This document shows positions 36,978 to 46,742 of a stretch of DNA of 64,000 nt, one piece after another. The notes under the pieces were generated by a model, which saw only the letters and a program-made list of their open reading frames with translations, was not told where the DNA came from and did no database searches. Numbering within the stretch: the first letter of the stretch is position 1; every line of letters begins with the position of its first letter. This stretch comes from Desulfolutivibrio sulfodismutans DSM 3696 (GTDB lineage: Bacteria > Desulfobacterota > Desulfovibrionia > Desulfovibrionales > Desulfovibrionaceae). The stretch spans positions 2,625,001 through 2,689,000 of the forward strand of contig NZ_CP045504.1 in the NCBI RefSeq assembly GCF_013376455.1, in the 5' to 3' direction. Position numbers and translations under genes: made by a program.

Positions 36978-39900
36978 TCAAACGGCGTGATAGACGATAC
37001 CGGTATCGAGCCAGTAGCCTTCATCCAGGGGCAGGGTTTGCAGCCGGACATCCACGTCGCGGCGACTGACCCCCGCACCAGCCCGATCAGTGATTTCCTT
37101 GATTTCCATCTCGCCCTCATCGCGCTGGGCATCCGGGGCGTCATCGAGCTCGGCCAACCGGTAGTTCAGGGACAAGGTGTAGGGGAGCTTCCCGGAGGCC
37201 TTGCGCCTGGCGTCCTCCGTGGCGAAGTCGATGACGTAGAACCGGGAGGTGGTCCAACGCTCGACGTCGAGTTGGCGGAAGCCCACGGTGATCGGGCCCG
37301 CGAACATAACCTCCCGTTCAAGCTCCTGCTCGCCCACATCGTCAAGATTGACCGTAAACCAGACCTTGTCCGTCTTGAGCTGTCCGGTCTGCATTTCCAT
37401 TTCCCCGATGAAACGCGCCGTGGACCGCAGGGTGAGGCTGGCGGTATCGAAGGAAAACCCCTCCAGATGACCCTCGGCCAGGGCGCACAGAATGGCGCCC
37501 ACCACCACCGTGGTCTTCGGGTCGGTGATGTTGCCGAAGGGATCGGCGAAGGGATACCAGGGCCCCACACGGTAGCGGCACATGGGAATGACTCTGGACG
37601 GGGGCGTCGGCAGTTTGGCGTACACGGTGGAGATGATCGCGGGCCACCGACTCGGCCGACCGGTCAGAAGCAGCACGTCGCAGTCGTAGACCTGGATCAC
37701 CTCGCACAGGTTGGACAGGGGGCGGCCCACGGCCTCCCGGATGGTGCGGTCGATCTGGCGCGGGTCGATGCGGATGCTCACATCCATCAGGCGAAACTCG
37801 CTGCCCGGGGCGAGCCTGCGCACCCCCTCCTCCACATAGTCGATCACGGACTGGCTGGGCCAGGCATGGCGGACCAGGGCCGCGCTGCCGGGGGTCTCGG
37901 GTTCGCCCCCGACCACTTCATCGGGATGCCGGAAAAAGTCGCGCAGGGAATACACGGCCCCGCCGCTGCCCTCCAGCAGGTCCGCCTGTTCATAGACCCC
38001 AAGCAGGGACAGGGCCAAGGGAGCGGCCACCTGCCGCACGAACAAGGCCCGGCGGTTGCGATCCTGCTGGGTCTTGTCCATGCCTTCCCGCCCGAACAGT
38101 TTGGCCAGGACCGCCTTGCCGCTGCGGCTGTCCGTCCGGGAGGCAGCGTCGCCGATGGCCGGCAGGACATGCTGGATCACTATTTCGCGCAGGATGTCGT
38201 CGCCGGCGATGCTGAAACCGTCGCGGAATTCGATCTGCGGCCGGATTCGGGTACTCGACCCCTTGTCGCTGTCCAGGATGAATGTGGTGATGGACAGGTC
38301 CGTCGTACCGCCGCCGATATCCACCGCCGCCACGCGCAGGCTGGGGCGGTTGTCGGCCTCCGCCCTGGACTTGCCGACCAGCCCGAACAGGTGGTGGGCG
38401 TCGCCATGGAATTTTCGGGTCAGTTCGTTGAACAGATAGACGATCTGGGTGCAGGTGGCCTCGTCCCAGTTGCAGCGCACCTGGGGATTGAGCCGGTAGT
38501 CGGAATGGGACGGCGCGCGACGCTGCCGTTCGTCCACGTAGAAATCCTGCCAGCCCATGGCGTCCCACAACACGCGCACCGCCCAGGACACCCAGCGTCG
38601 GTAGATGCGCTGCTCGGCGATGGGCATGCCCGAGGGCACGGTGAAGATCACCCGCCGCAACCGGCGCGGCACGTTGGGCAGATCCCGCCGGGCCCGCTGG
38701 GCAGGCGAGTTGATGGTGGTCAGGGCGTGGGCCAGAATCTCCACCAGTAGAAACATCATCAGCGAACTGCGGGTAAACAGGGACTCGAAGGCGATCTCCA
38801 TTTCCTGAGCCCGCAGCAAGGGATTGCGCTTGAAAAGCGGGTCGTCCTCGCAGAGCAGGGGGGTGCCCTCCCGGTTGACGCGCCGGGGCAAAAGCCCCTT
38901 GGTGACCAGAGGTTCGGGGCCGCCGCCCGTATTGTACCGCCAACTCTGCTGCCAGGGACGTTCGTCCCAAAGATAGCGTTTGGGACTGGACATGCCCGTC
39001 GTGCCCTCGGCGCACACGGCGTGGGTGGACAAACGGCAAGCCTCAGGGCCCACCCTGACCGACGACGGCCAGCAAAACGCCGGGGTCCGCCGTCCCGACC
39101 GCCGGGAAAGGACGTCGTTGCCGAAGCCGACCTCCACGAACTCCACGCGCGTCTCGAAGGGATCGGTGTACACGGACTGGGGATCGCTCAAGTCACGCAA
39201 CTGCAGCAGATAGCTGTCGTTGAGGTTGGTGATCCGGGGGGGCAGGGTCTCCACCAGGATTCCGCTCGTCCTGGAATTGCCGATGTCCAGGATGAAATCC
39301 ACATCGATGGGGTTGTCGCGCTTGGGGTTGATGACCTGCACGGCAAGATCCTGCATGGCCGTGCGGACCACCTCCAGGATGACAAGATAGTTGGCGAGGT
39401 ATTCCAGGGCGTAGTCCGACTCCTGGTTCTTTTTCCGGACCCTCTCCAACCAGCGGGTCCACAGTTCGAAAATCCACTCGTCAACCCAGGGACTGTTGAG
39501 GAACCAGGCGTTGTCGCGCACATGCCACGCCACCTTGAACGTGGCGTGGGCCTCGACATCCTGGGGCGAGAGGGCGAAATACTGCTCCACTTTTTCCGGC
39601 GGCTCCTCCACGGTGACGTCGAACACGACCACCAGCCGCAGCACCTCGGGGTTATCCGCCGAACGCATCATGCGGCAGCGCGCCCAGTTGCTCGGGCCAA
39701 GCTCGAAGCGGCCACCGCCGTCGGGCCACTTCTGGTCCCGGGTGCGCAACACCGGTATAGGTATCCACTGGTCAAGCCAGATATCAATGGTCTTTTTGGC
39801 CTTCACCTCATAGTCGTAATCGCAGGCCTTGCCCGTGGCCATGTCGACGAAGCAGCCGTCCTCATCCTGGGTCAGACAGAACAGCACATTCCGGTGGCGT

Positions 39901-40049
39901 CCCTGCTCCTGGCCGTCCTGACGCCGCTCCTCCCGAAAAAAACGGGCAAGCTTCTCTACGCGCGCCACATCCATGGAGAAATCAAGATATTGCAGGCACC
40001 CGCCGGGAATAAGGCTGACTGGAGATTTATAGGATGGCATTTCCTTCAT
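36978..40049 (-). CDS. srfB: SrfB-like actin/Hsp70-fold ATPase
   Basis: 1023 residues; AAGGG lies seven bases before ATG 40049. Matches the SrfB family. The actin/Hsp70 ATPase signs are FILDIGNSRTSGILVE (phosphate-1 motif, near residue 255) and VAAVDIGGGTTDLSI (phosphate-2 motif, near residue 590). A later LLLTGRPSRWPAI resembles the adenosine motif. The first ~240 residues and the C-terminal ~200 (beta-rich) are family-specific. No membrane segment, so it is cytosolic. It is 17 bp upstream of srfC-like, and the two are nearly always found together, which suggests a complex of an actin-like ATPase and a dynamin-like GTPase. Confidence 0.82.
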   Translation of the reverse strand: MKEMPSYKSPVSLIPGGCLQYLDFSMDVARVEKLARFFREERRQDGQEQGRHRNVLFCLTQDEDGCFVDMATGKACDYDYEVKAKKTIDIWLDQWIPIPVLRTRDQKWPDGGGRFELGPSNWARCRMMRSADNPEVLRLVVVFDVTVEEPPEKVEQYFALSPQDVEAHATFKVAWHVRDNAWFLNSPWVDEWIFELWTRWLERVRKKNQESDYALEYLANYLVILEVVRTAMQDLAVQVINPKRDNPIDVDFILDIGNSRTSGILVETLPPRITNLNDSYLLQLRDLSDPQSVYTDPFETRVEFVEVGFGNDVLSRRSGRRTPAFCWPSSVRVGPEACRLSTHAVCAEGTTGMSSPKRYLWDERPWQQSWRYNTGGGPEPLVTKGLLPRRVNREGTPLLCEDDPLFKRNPLLRAQEMEIAFESLFTRSSLMMFLLVEILAHALTTINSPAQRARRDLPNVPRRLRRVIFTVPSGMPIAEQRIYRRWVSWAVRVLWDAMGWQDFYVDERQRRAPSHSDYRLNPQVRCNWDEATCTQIVYLFNELTRKFHGDAHHLFGLVGKSRAEADNRPSLRVAAVDIGGGTTDLSITTFILDSDKGSSTRIRPQIEFRDGFSIAGDDILREIVIQHVLPAIGDAASRTDSRSGKAVLAKLFGREGMDKTQQDRNRRALFVRQVAAPLALSLLGVYEQADLLEGSGGAVYSLRDFFRHPDEVVGGEPETPGSAALVRHAWPSQSVIDYVEEGVRRLAPGSEFRLMDVSIRIDPRQIDRTIREAVGRPLSNLCEVIQVYDCDVLLLTGRPSRWPAIISTVYAKLPTPPSRVIPMCRYRVGPWYPFADPFGNITDPKTTVVVGAILCALAEGHLEGFSFDTASLTLRSTARFIGEMEMQTGQLKTDKVWFTVNLDDVGEQELEREVMFAGPITVGFRQLDVERWTTSRFYVIDFATEDARRKASGKLPYTLSLNYRLAELDDAPDAQRDEGEMEIKEITDRAGAGVSRRDVDVRLQTLPLDEGYWLDTGIVYHAV

Positions 40050-40116
40050 GAGTATCCCTTCGCACGTTATCTGGCCCGAAACAAAACCTCACGGCGTGAC
40101 GGCCTCCCCCTACACC

Positions 40117-41553
40117 TCACTCCCGAACAATCCTGAAATTCGATTTGGCGACCATGCCCTTGTTCTTCACATAGATCGACCCGATGCATTTTGTATCCTC
40201 CCCGCAGCCCTCGCAGACCACAGGGATATCCGTCCCAGCTTCTCCATTTGAACAATACAGCGTATCGAATGAAAAGGAAATTCTCCCCTTCTCCCACCGC
40301 GCCGTTGAAGCTCCGGAACAGCGCTTGCCGTCGCGTGTATACCGGTCGACCCGCCTCCCGACACCATTTGCGTCAAAACACAGCTGGATGTTCACCTTGC
40401 TCTTGTCGGACAGGCCCACCTCCCCCCGCCAGCATCCCGCCAGGAAATCCAGCGTCTGTTTCTCGCAGGCGGACATGGGAACCTTGAAAGGGTCGCCTTT
40501 TTTGGGCTTGGCCTCACTTTTTGGGGCCTGAGCTGGTTTTTCGGGTTTCTCCGTGGACCCCGGCTTCTTTTTCTGGGTCGGCTCCGCGGGAGGGGTCGGC
40601 TTGGAATCGGCTGGCGGCGTCTCCGCCTTTTTCTTGCCCTCTTGGGCTGCCTTGGCATCACCCTCAGCCTTGGGCAAGAAATCCCCTGGCGTCATGATCC
40701 GCCCGGGAAGCAACACGCGGCCGCCAGGCGGCACCACGCTCGTTTTCCCCTGTTCATCGACGATCTTGCCTCCGTTGGGCAAAACGACCATCCTGCCCGG
40801 AGCGAGATCCACCGGCCGACCCGCCTCATCAAGCACCTTGGACCCAGGCGCGACCTGTACCGGTTCGCCGGGAACCTCCACCGCCTTTTCGGAACCGGGC
40901 GTGACCACCGGGACGCCTGGCACCGTCACGACGGGCGGAACACCAACCACCGGCGGAGCAATGTTGATATCCGTTTTCTGGTTTCCGCCGGTTCCGGTCG
41001 CCGTCACATCCCCGGCCTCCCCGGTCGGCGGCGGGATGGCCGCCCCGGGCGCGGCCTTCTCCCCGGTCTTGTCCGTGGGAACAACCGTGGCGCCCGGCAC
41101 GACGCGGTCGACCGGCAGCACGCCTTCCCCACCAGGCACGTCCGTAGGCCGAGCCGCCTTCGTGGCGTCCTTGTCCACGACGCCGGGAACCACCACATCC
41201 GGGGCAATTTTGTCTCCAGGCACGACAACGTCCGCAGGCGACTTCCCCACGGGATCCTCCGGGGCGGGAATCACAGGGTCGCCAGGGACGGGAATCACGG
41301 GCACAACGCCGACGGGCGGGGTGACGATCACCGTCGAGTCCTGCGAGCCCCCCGTCCCCGTGGCCGTGGTATTCCCCTGCCGAACCGTCCCGGGAGGGCT
41401 CCCGGGGTCGGGCGTCGAGGCCTCGTCGGGTGCCTCCTGCCGATTGCGCAAGGGTTCTGGGGCCTCGGCGGCCAAGCCGCGTCCCGAGAAAACCACCAGG
41501 CCAACCATCACCACCAGGCAGCCAATGCCAGACGCTCTTTGCAGTATCCTCAT
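40117..41553 (-). CDS. Secreted Pro/Val/Gly-rich repeat protein with small beta C-terminal domain
   Basis: 478 residues from ATG 41553 (GAAGGG upstream). A signal peptide or membrane anchor (about 8-30) is followed by ~300 residues of low-complexity, repeated short units rich in Val, Pro, Gly and Asp (such as VVVPGDKIAPD, VVPGATVVP, two blocks with TATGTGG). Then comes a Lys/Pro linker and a ~115-residue C-terminal domain with six or more Cys (CEKQTLDFLAGCWRGEV, CFDANGVGRRVD, CEGCGED). That domain resembles the C-terminus of the next gene's product, so both may bind the same partner. I do not recognise the family. Confidence 0.65.
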   Translation of the reverse strand: MRILQRASGIGCLVVMVGLVVFSGRGLAAEAPEPLRNRQEAPDEASTPDPGSPPGTVRQGNTTATGTGGSQDSTVIVTPPVGVVPVIPVPGDPVIPAPEDPVGKSPADVVVPGDKIAPDVVVPGVVDKDATKAARPTDVPGGEGVLPVDRVVPGATVVPTDKTGEKAAPGAAIPPPTGEAGDVTATGTGGNQKTDINIAPPVVGVPPVVTVPGVPVVTPGSEKAVEVPGEPVQVAPGSKVLDEAGRPVDLAPGRMVVLPNGGKIVDEQGKTSVVPPGGRVLLPGRIMTPGDFLPKAEGDAKAAQEGKKKAETPPADSKPTPPAEPTQKKKPGSTEKPEKPAQAPKSEAKPKKGDPFKVPMSACEKQTLDFLAGCWRGEVGLSDKSKVNIQLCFDANGVGRRVDRYTRDGKRCSGASTARWEKGRISFSFDTLYCSNGEAGTDIPVVCEGCGEDTKCIGSIYVKNKGMVAKSNFRIVRE

Positions 41554-41579
41554 GCTCGCCCTTCGACACCCGTCGTTGT

Positions 41580-43088
41580 TCAAAATTTCATGAACCTGGC
41601 CGTCCACCTGCCCTTGGAGGTCACATTCATCCCCTCGCAAGTGGTCTGCTCCCCCTTACCGACGCATTCCACCCGTTGACCGTCGATGGGGCTTCCCGAC
41701 GAGCAGGGGATCGACTCCTCGGTTTCGATCAGAAGCGACCCGGATTCCTGCATGCTGGCCTGGGCCTTCGCGGTGCAGGTCTTCTGGGACGTGGTGACGG
41801 TGATGCGCCCATTGCCGCTTTCCAGAAAGGTGTAATCCACGATGACCGGATCCTTCGGCGTGGAGAGATCCGAATCGCACCGCCAACCGCCCTCCAGAAA
41901 ACCCAGCGGGGAGCCTGCCGGGGCATCCACAGGCAGTTGGAGTTCGTTTTGCGGCGTGGCCGACTCTGCGGATGGAGCAGGGGTGTCGCACTGGGCCGCC
42001 TTGCCTTCGAGTTCCGTCACAAGGGCGTCGCGCTTCTCCCGCAACGCGGCAAGCTCCCCGTCCGCCGCATTCGGGGCAACGGCCCCACCCGGCGCAGCCT
42101 CCATCACGGCGGGAACGCCGACCGAACCTTTGCCGGACCAAAGTCCCTTCCAATCCCAAAAGCCCTGAAAAAGCAGCCAGAGCAGAAAGGCCAGAAGGCC
42201 CAGGCCGAGCAAAATCCCAAGCCAACGCAGCCAGGAGGCCAGGAAGCCGAACACGGCCAAAAGCAGCAGCCCAGCAGCCACAACCCAGAACAGGATCTGC
42301 CAGAGCCCCCCTCCGAGGCCGAAGGCCGCCATGTGGCCGAACATGCCCCGACCGCCTGGCAGCAGCATAAAAAGCAGCAAAAGCAGGCCGAGAAGGGCCA
42401 GCACCCAGCGCAACCAGCCGAATCCGCCCGACTGGGCCGGGGGTGAAGGCCGGTCGAGGGGAGGGGTGGGAGGGCTCCCGGCGGACGGCGGCGTTGGCGA
42501 TTCGGCTGCCGGTTCATCGGGCGCCGTGATCGAAGGTGATTCCGGCTTCCCAGCCGGGGCCTGGGGTTCGATCACGGCAGGACGTTCCCGTACCTCGCGC
42601 ACTGTCGCCGCAGGGGCCAGGCGGGCCAGATCCTGGGGCTTGGCCCCGGATGTGGCCGGGCCGAAGCCCCAGCAGACGAGCACCGGCTGTTCGCCCACAA
42701 GATAGATGCACCCGTCGCTTGGATAGTTCAGGGCCAGTTCGATGATATTCCCGGCGACGAGGCGTTTGCTGTCCCCCGTGTCTTTCATCCTTTGGGTTTG
42801 GGTCCGGATTTCCGCCGCCATCTTGATCAAAGCGCCCCGCACCTGTTCCTGCTGGGCGGCTGGCAGATCGACCAGCCTAGCGGGAGTCCCCTGGACCGGC
42901 GAATACCAGTCCACGACGTCCATGCCCGGATCAAACACCGGTTCGGCAAACAGCAGCACATGGGTGTCGCCCAGACGGCTGCGCAGAACATTGACAATCT
43001 GGTGGTGGCAATCCGTGACGAGAATCCCCTGGTAGGCCAGGGGATGCATGTCTCCACGATTCGTCGAGGCGATCAGCGTCCCATTCAT
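41580..43088 (-). CDS. SrfA-like multi-pass membrane protein
   Basis: 502 residues. Residues 1-170 are a cytosolic alpha/beta domain (VDWYSPVQG, DLPAAQQEQVRGAL, VLVCWGFGP), which I associate with the first gene of srfABC loci. A Pro-rich linker leads to three membrane helices between about 228 and 310, then a short coiled coil (ELAALREKRDALVTELEG). The C-terminal ~110 residues (LGFLEGGWRCDS ... GRITVTTSQKTC) form a small beta domain related to that of the gene at 40117-41553. The SrfA label rests on position and partial resemblance, so it is tentative. It may anchor the SrfB/SrfC pair to the inner membrane. Confidence 0.6.
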   Translation of the reverse strand: MNGTLIASTNRGDMHPLAYQGILVTDCHHQIVNVLRSRLGDTHVLLFAEPVFDPGMDVVDWYSPVQGTPARLVDLPAAQQEQVRGALIKMAAEIRTQTQRMKDTGDSKRLVAGNIIELALNYPSDGCIYLVGEQPVLVCWGFGPATSGAKPQDLARLAPAATVREVRERPAVIEPQAPAGKPESPSITAPDEPAAESPTPPSAGSPPTPPLDRPSPPAQSGGFGWLRWVLALLGLLLLLFMLLPGGRGMFGHMAAFGLGGGLWQILFWVVAAGLLLLAVFGFLASWLRWLGILLGLGLLAFLLWLLFQGFWDWKGLWSGKGSVGVPAVMEAAPGGAVAPNAADGELAALREKRDALVTELEGKAAQCDTPAPSAESATPQNELQLPVDAPAGSPLGFLEGGWRCDSDLSTPKDPVIVDYTFLESGNGRITVTTSQKTCTAKAQASMQESGSLLIETEESIPCSSGSPIDGQRVECVGKGEQTTCEGMNVTSKGRWTARFMKF

Positions 43089-43117
43089 GTCGCATTGCCC
43101 TTTGGAGTGGATCCCGG

Positions 43118-44032
43118 TCAGCGTGAAAGAGAAGGTGAAACGCCCTTGGATATCAGAAAGTCGGCCAGATCACCGGCCCCGAGTGCGACGCTCGTCTGCC
43201 GATACGACATGTCGTCTTCCTGGATGTACGTATTGATCCCGACGACGCAGCCTGCGGCATTGACAAGGGGACCGCCGCTGTTGCCATGGGACGTGACGGC
43301 GGTGTGCAGGATCTGCGGCGGCGTCGTCTCGTGGACGACGTTGACCACGCCCTCGCTGTAGACCGCCTCGGGAACAGCGGTCATATCCCCTTCCATGAGT
43401 TTTATAAACTTCGGGTCTTCGCGGCTGATCACCCCGGGAAATCCCCACGTTCCCACCTTTTCCGTCTTATCGACCCGGGGGCACAAGGGCAGCGACGCGG
43501 TGGCGGCCTCCTGGGGTTCGACCCGGACGATGGCGTAATCCCTGCCGTCGGCGGCGGTGGCGGCAATGACCTTGCCGACGACGGGACGGGCGACGCCCTT
43601 GCTGATGACGATCACGCTCTCGGACTTCCCGGCCACATGATAGTTGGTGACCAGCGTGTCTGGCGTCACGAAGAAACCGGTTCCCAGGACAAGCTCGGGC
43701 TCAAGGACCAGGACCATGACCGTCGCCGCCTCAATGACGGCGTTGCCGCCCTGGGAGCCGTCGGCCTGGACGCGGCGGAACGTGGCGGCCCTGCGGCCCA
43801 GTGCTTCCCGGATGGCGCAGGGCGATTCGCCCCGCAACGCCTCAAGCATTTGGATGTCATGCTCCAGGACGTCGGCCGTCTCTTGGGAAGGCTGTGCGGC
43901 GGAAGAGGGGACGGCCTCAACGGTGAGCGCAGCCCCGATGAGCGCCAGCCCCAAGGCGGCAACGCTCCACGCCCCAGGCCTGTAGCGGAGCTTCGCCACG
44001 GCGCGGGACACAAGGATACGGAGAGTGGTCAT
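43118..44032 (-). CDS. Trypsin-like serine protease, membrane-anchored or secreted
   Basis: 304 residues from ATG 44032; GTG 44041 is an alternative. An N-terminal hydrophobic helix (about 22-42) is a signal peptide or anchor. The protease domain has the full triad: His132 (TNYHVAG), Asp165 (GRDYAIV) and Ser252 (SHGNSGGP). There is no PDZ domain, unlike DegP/DegS. It acts in the periplasm. Placed between the SrfA-like membrane protein and a lipoprotein, it could process one of the secreted proteins of the island when the system is triggered. Confidence 0.88.
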   Translation of the reverse strand: MTTLRILVSRAVAKLRYRPGAWSVAALGLALIGAALTVEAVPSSAAQPSQETADVLEHDIQMLEALRGESPCAIREALGRRAATFRRVQADGSQGGNAVIEAATVMVLVLEPELVLGTGFFVTPDTLVTNYHVAGKSESVIVISKGVARPVVGKVIAATAADGRDYAIVRVEPQEAATASLPLCPRVDKTEKVGTWGFPGVISREDPKFIKLMEGDMTAVPEAVYSEGVVNVVHETTPPQILHTAVTSHGNSGGPLVNAAGCVVGINTYIQEDDMSYRQTSVALGAGDLADFLISKGVSPSLSR

Positions 44033-44217
44033 GCGGCGCACCTGTCGCTTTTGGTCAAAATGTTGCGCGATCCCGCTTACGGCGTCACCCTGCCCCCCAG
44101 CCCATGTCCTACAGAGTCCGGGGGGCGGGATGGATCACCTCGCGTGCGCCCCTGCGTTGCGGCATCGACATCGATGCCGCTTGCGGAATAATATCCGTGA
44201 GGTATCGGCTTGCCAAC

Positions 44218-45348
44218 CTATCCAAGCAACTGGGCCAACGTTTTCTGACGTTCGGCCTCGGCTTTTTCGATCTCCGCTTTCTCCTCCACGGCGCCCTTGA
44301 CGCTCTCGGCGAACTTGGCCTTGCGGGTGCTCATGTCGGTCAGCTTGTCACCCGTGTCGGCGACCTGAATCTTGCCGGATTCGGCAGGAGCGCTGCTCGC
44401 GGGAGCGGCCGCCGACTTCGCGGGCTTCGATGAAGTCTTGGATTTCTTGCCGCCGGTCTTAACGGGCGTTTCGGCGCTGGCCACGTCAACGGATGACTTG
44501 CCCGGAGAGGATTGTCCGTACAAACCCAGTTTTTTTCGGAACCGTTCCTCCAGCGAGGCCGTCTGATCCGCCGATCCGGACTGCGGGGCTGAGGAAACGG
44601 AACGGTATTTGGACCGCGGTGTGGGCAGCTCATCTTTTTCCTCCTCATCCTCCTCCGGCAGCTCGGCCACCATGACAGGACTAGCCGCCTGCCGTGTCAG
44701 GACCGGTTCCGGAACCTGTCGCTTGGCCTGCTCGGCCTCGCTCTTGATGGCCTCTTGATACTGCTGATCTTTTTTGGTGGCCCCCTGGATGACGTTCCCC
44801 AGGATCATGCCGGCCTCGGTGCTCCCGTTTTTGATTTCCAGATACCGTTCGTCGAGCTCCGCCCGGGTCATTTTCCCTTCCTTGAAGGATTCCACCGCTG
44901 CGTAAAACTGCTGATCGTAACAATTTCTGGCCACCTGGGCGGCGGCGGTCACGCGGTCCAGGCCGGAGATATCGCCATCAAGATCGGCCAAGTAGCTGGA
45001 CATGCGTTCGTTATCGTCCTTGATTTGCATCTGCTTGGCCATGGCGTACCCGGCGACCGTTCCCGCCAGACCGCCGGCCAAAGCCCCAGCCACGGCCCCC
45101 TGGGGTTTGCCGCCGGACAATATCACGCCCGCCAGGGCGCCCACGACAACACCGGCGACCATGGAACCAGCCACGGTCGTTGCGAACTGCTTTTCTGCCT
45201 TGCGCAGATCGTCTATGGGCCTGTAGCATTCCTGGTAGTACTTTACGGTCGTAATTTGTTTTCCATACCTGCTCCCGCATCCGAATAACACAATTGGTAC
45301 AAGCAAAACATAGATTACAAACGAAAGTCTACTTTTGTACAGCGTCAT
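44218..45348 (-). CDS. Glycine-zipper lipoprotein
   Basis: 376 residues from ATG 45348; ATG 45369 lies inside the likely ribosome site. The signal sequence ends in a lipobox (VLFGC), so it is lipid-modified. Residues about 60-105 form a glycine-zipper hairpin (repeated GxxxG in VAGVVVGALAGVI and GALAGGLAGTVAGYAMA), which can insert in membranes. The rest is helical, then Lys/Ser/Pro-rich and probably disordered, with a final charged coiled coil. I do not recognise the family. Possible roles: an outer-membrane anchor or a pore-forming component of the island system. Confidence 0.65.
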   Translation of the reverse strand: MTLYKSRLSFVIYVLLVPIVLFGCGSRYGKQITTVKYYQECYRPIDDLRKAEKQFATTVAGSMVAGVVVGALAGVILSGGKPQGAVAGALAGGLAGTVAGYAMAKQMQIKDDNERMSSYLADLDGDISGLDRVTAAAQVARNCYDQQFYAAVESFKEGKMTRAELDERYLEIKNGSTEAGMILGNVIQGATKKDQQYQEAIKSEAEQAKRQVPEPVLTRQAASPVMVAELPEEDEEEKDELPTPRSKYRSVSSAPQSGSADQTASLEERFRKKLGLYGQSSPGKSSVDVASAETPVKTGGKKSKTSSKPAKSAAAPASSAPAESGKIQVADTGDKLTDMSTRKAKFAESVKGAVEEKAEIEKAEAERQKTLAQLLG

Positions 45349-45538
45349 GGCAGGAATCCCCTCTCGCATAAAATTTTACCGAAACTTACTCACGCCTTCA
45401 CCTTCCCCAAGATATCGCTGCATATTAAGGACATCATTACAATAAAACCGATATCATGCGACGAGCCTTTAGAATACTATCAGACTATTGACGGCACACT
45501 ACCATCAATGCCTTTGCAAGTTCCCGGTGAAAACAATA

Positions 45539-46066
45539 TTATGTCTGAAATTCAAACGAATTACATATATTCTCGAACTGACTTGCTGCTTTTGAAAATT
45601 CCTTTTCAAGCGCGGAGCAGGTCACCACCGTGGCGCTCTCCTTGCCCGTCTGAAAAATATAAATCTGGTTCATGAGTACCTTGTCGTTCACCGACAAGGA
45701 ATACACATATATTTTAACGGATTTCCCGTGTATGGTCACCTGCCTGGTTTGCAACATCGTGAATTTCCCGTTTAATTCCGCGAACTGCCCGGCCAGGGAT
45801 TCCTCGAAGCCAGCCTCCCATCCCGGGGCCATCCGTGATCTCACGACAGTCACATTTTCCGGATATCCGTTTACATTGGCGACGTTGTACAAGGTAACGA
45901 TTCCTTCCGCAGCCTCACACTTCCATGACCTCGGATATTCAAACTCATATTTTCCATCATCACTGACGAACCTAACACGTTCCGTTTTGATATATTCATA
46001 GGTGAACACCACAAGCAATACCACTGTAACCGCAACCAACGCCGGTAGAACACGTTTTTTTTTCAT
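45539..46066 (-). CDS. Membrane-anchored DcrB/PsbP-like small protein
   Basis: 175 residues from ATG 46066. One N-terminal membrane helix (about 6-27) follows MKKKR. The rest is a compact alpha/beta domain: YEFEYPRSWKCEA, ENVTVVRSRM, VTIHGKSVKIYVYSL, and a final ATVVTCSALEKEFSKAASQF. This pattern resembles the DcrB/DUF1795/PsbP fold, often found in envelope proteins. Codon use is clearly AT-richer than in the neighbouring operons. It is the first gene of the long srf-type run but is separated from the next by 190 bp of AT-rich DNA. Confidence 0.6.
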   Translation of the reverse strand: MKKKRVLPALVAVTVVLLVVFTYEYIKTERVRFVSDDGKYEFEYPRSWKCEAAEGIVTLYNVANVNGYPENVTVVRSRMAPGWEAGFEESLAGQFAELNGKFTMLQTRQVTIHGKSVKIYVYSLSVNDKVLMNQIYIFQTGKESATVVTCSALEKEFSKAASQFENICNSFEFQT

Positions 46067-46742
46067 TGCCCCTGTACTTCCATCATTATTTGACTCGCAA
46101 TGTGGACGAGCTGACATGACTATTTTGCATAGTACATGCCATCCTGCTTTTCATTGATTTTGCCTGTTGCGTGGCTGCCGCTTGCGGTACGCCGTTGCGC
46201 CCCCCCGGACATCACGACCCCGAGGCTTCATGACCTCGGGAACCTGCGTCTTTTCATAACTGTGACGAAATCTCCCCGACTGTGTTCCGGGACAGGCACG
46301 ATCAATGCGCAAAACCGCATCGCAAGGCAAGACCAACGCAAAAGAGATGCCGCCACGAGCAAATCGCCCCGGATACCATACCTTGTCCGTCAACAATATG
46401 CCCGCTCGACCCTGCGAGAACACGGATGTCAACTATTTGCATTTTTGTCTCTTCTAGACCAAGGCCCAGCACATTGACAAGCACTGAAACGAGAATTCCC
46501 ACGCGACAGGGATGTCCGCCCTTGACCACAAAAATAGATCTCCAAGCGCTGCGCAGCATTCAGGATGCATCCCTTCAATACGCCGGGAAAAATAAACAGG
46601 AAAAGTGAACGCGGTCGACGCAAACGCCGCATGTATCATATCGGGGGTCTTCCCGAGGATGGCGCACGATCTTTGCGCCCGTCTGGCAAACGCAACGCCG
46701 TGAACAACCAGGTGCTGGACGCCTGCATGCGCCCGGGGCGGG
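46067..46742. other. Gap without a recognisable gene between the two island operons
   Basis: Frames of up to 113 codons exist on both strands, but none has a ribosome-binding site or protein-like composition. A 7-bp hairpin CCCGAGG/CCTCGGG (46219-46240, 8-base loop) may be part of a terminator for the CHAT-cyclase operon. The promoter of the srf-type run should lie at the left side, near 46070-46140. Confidence 0.45.
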
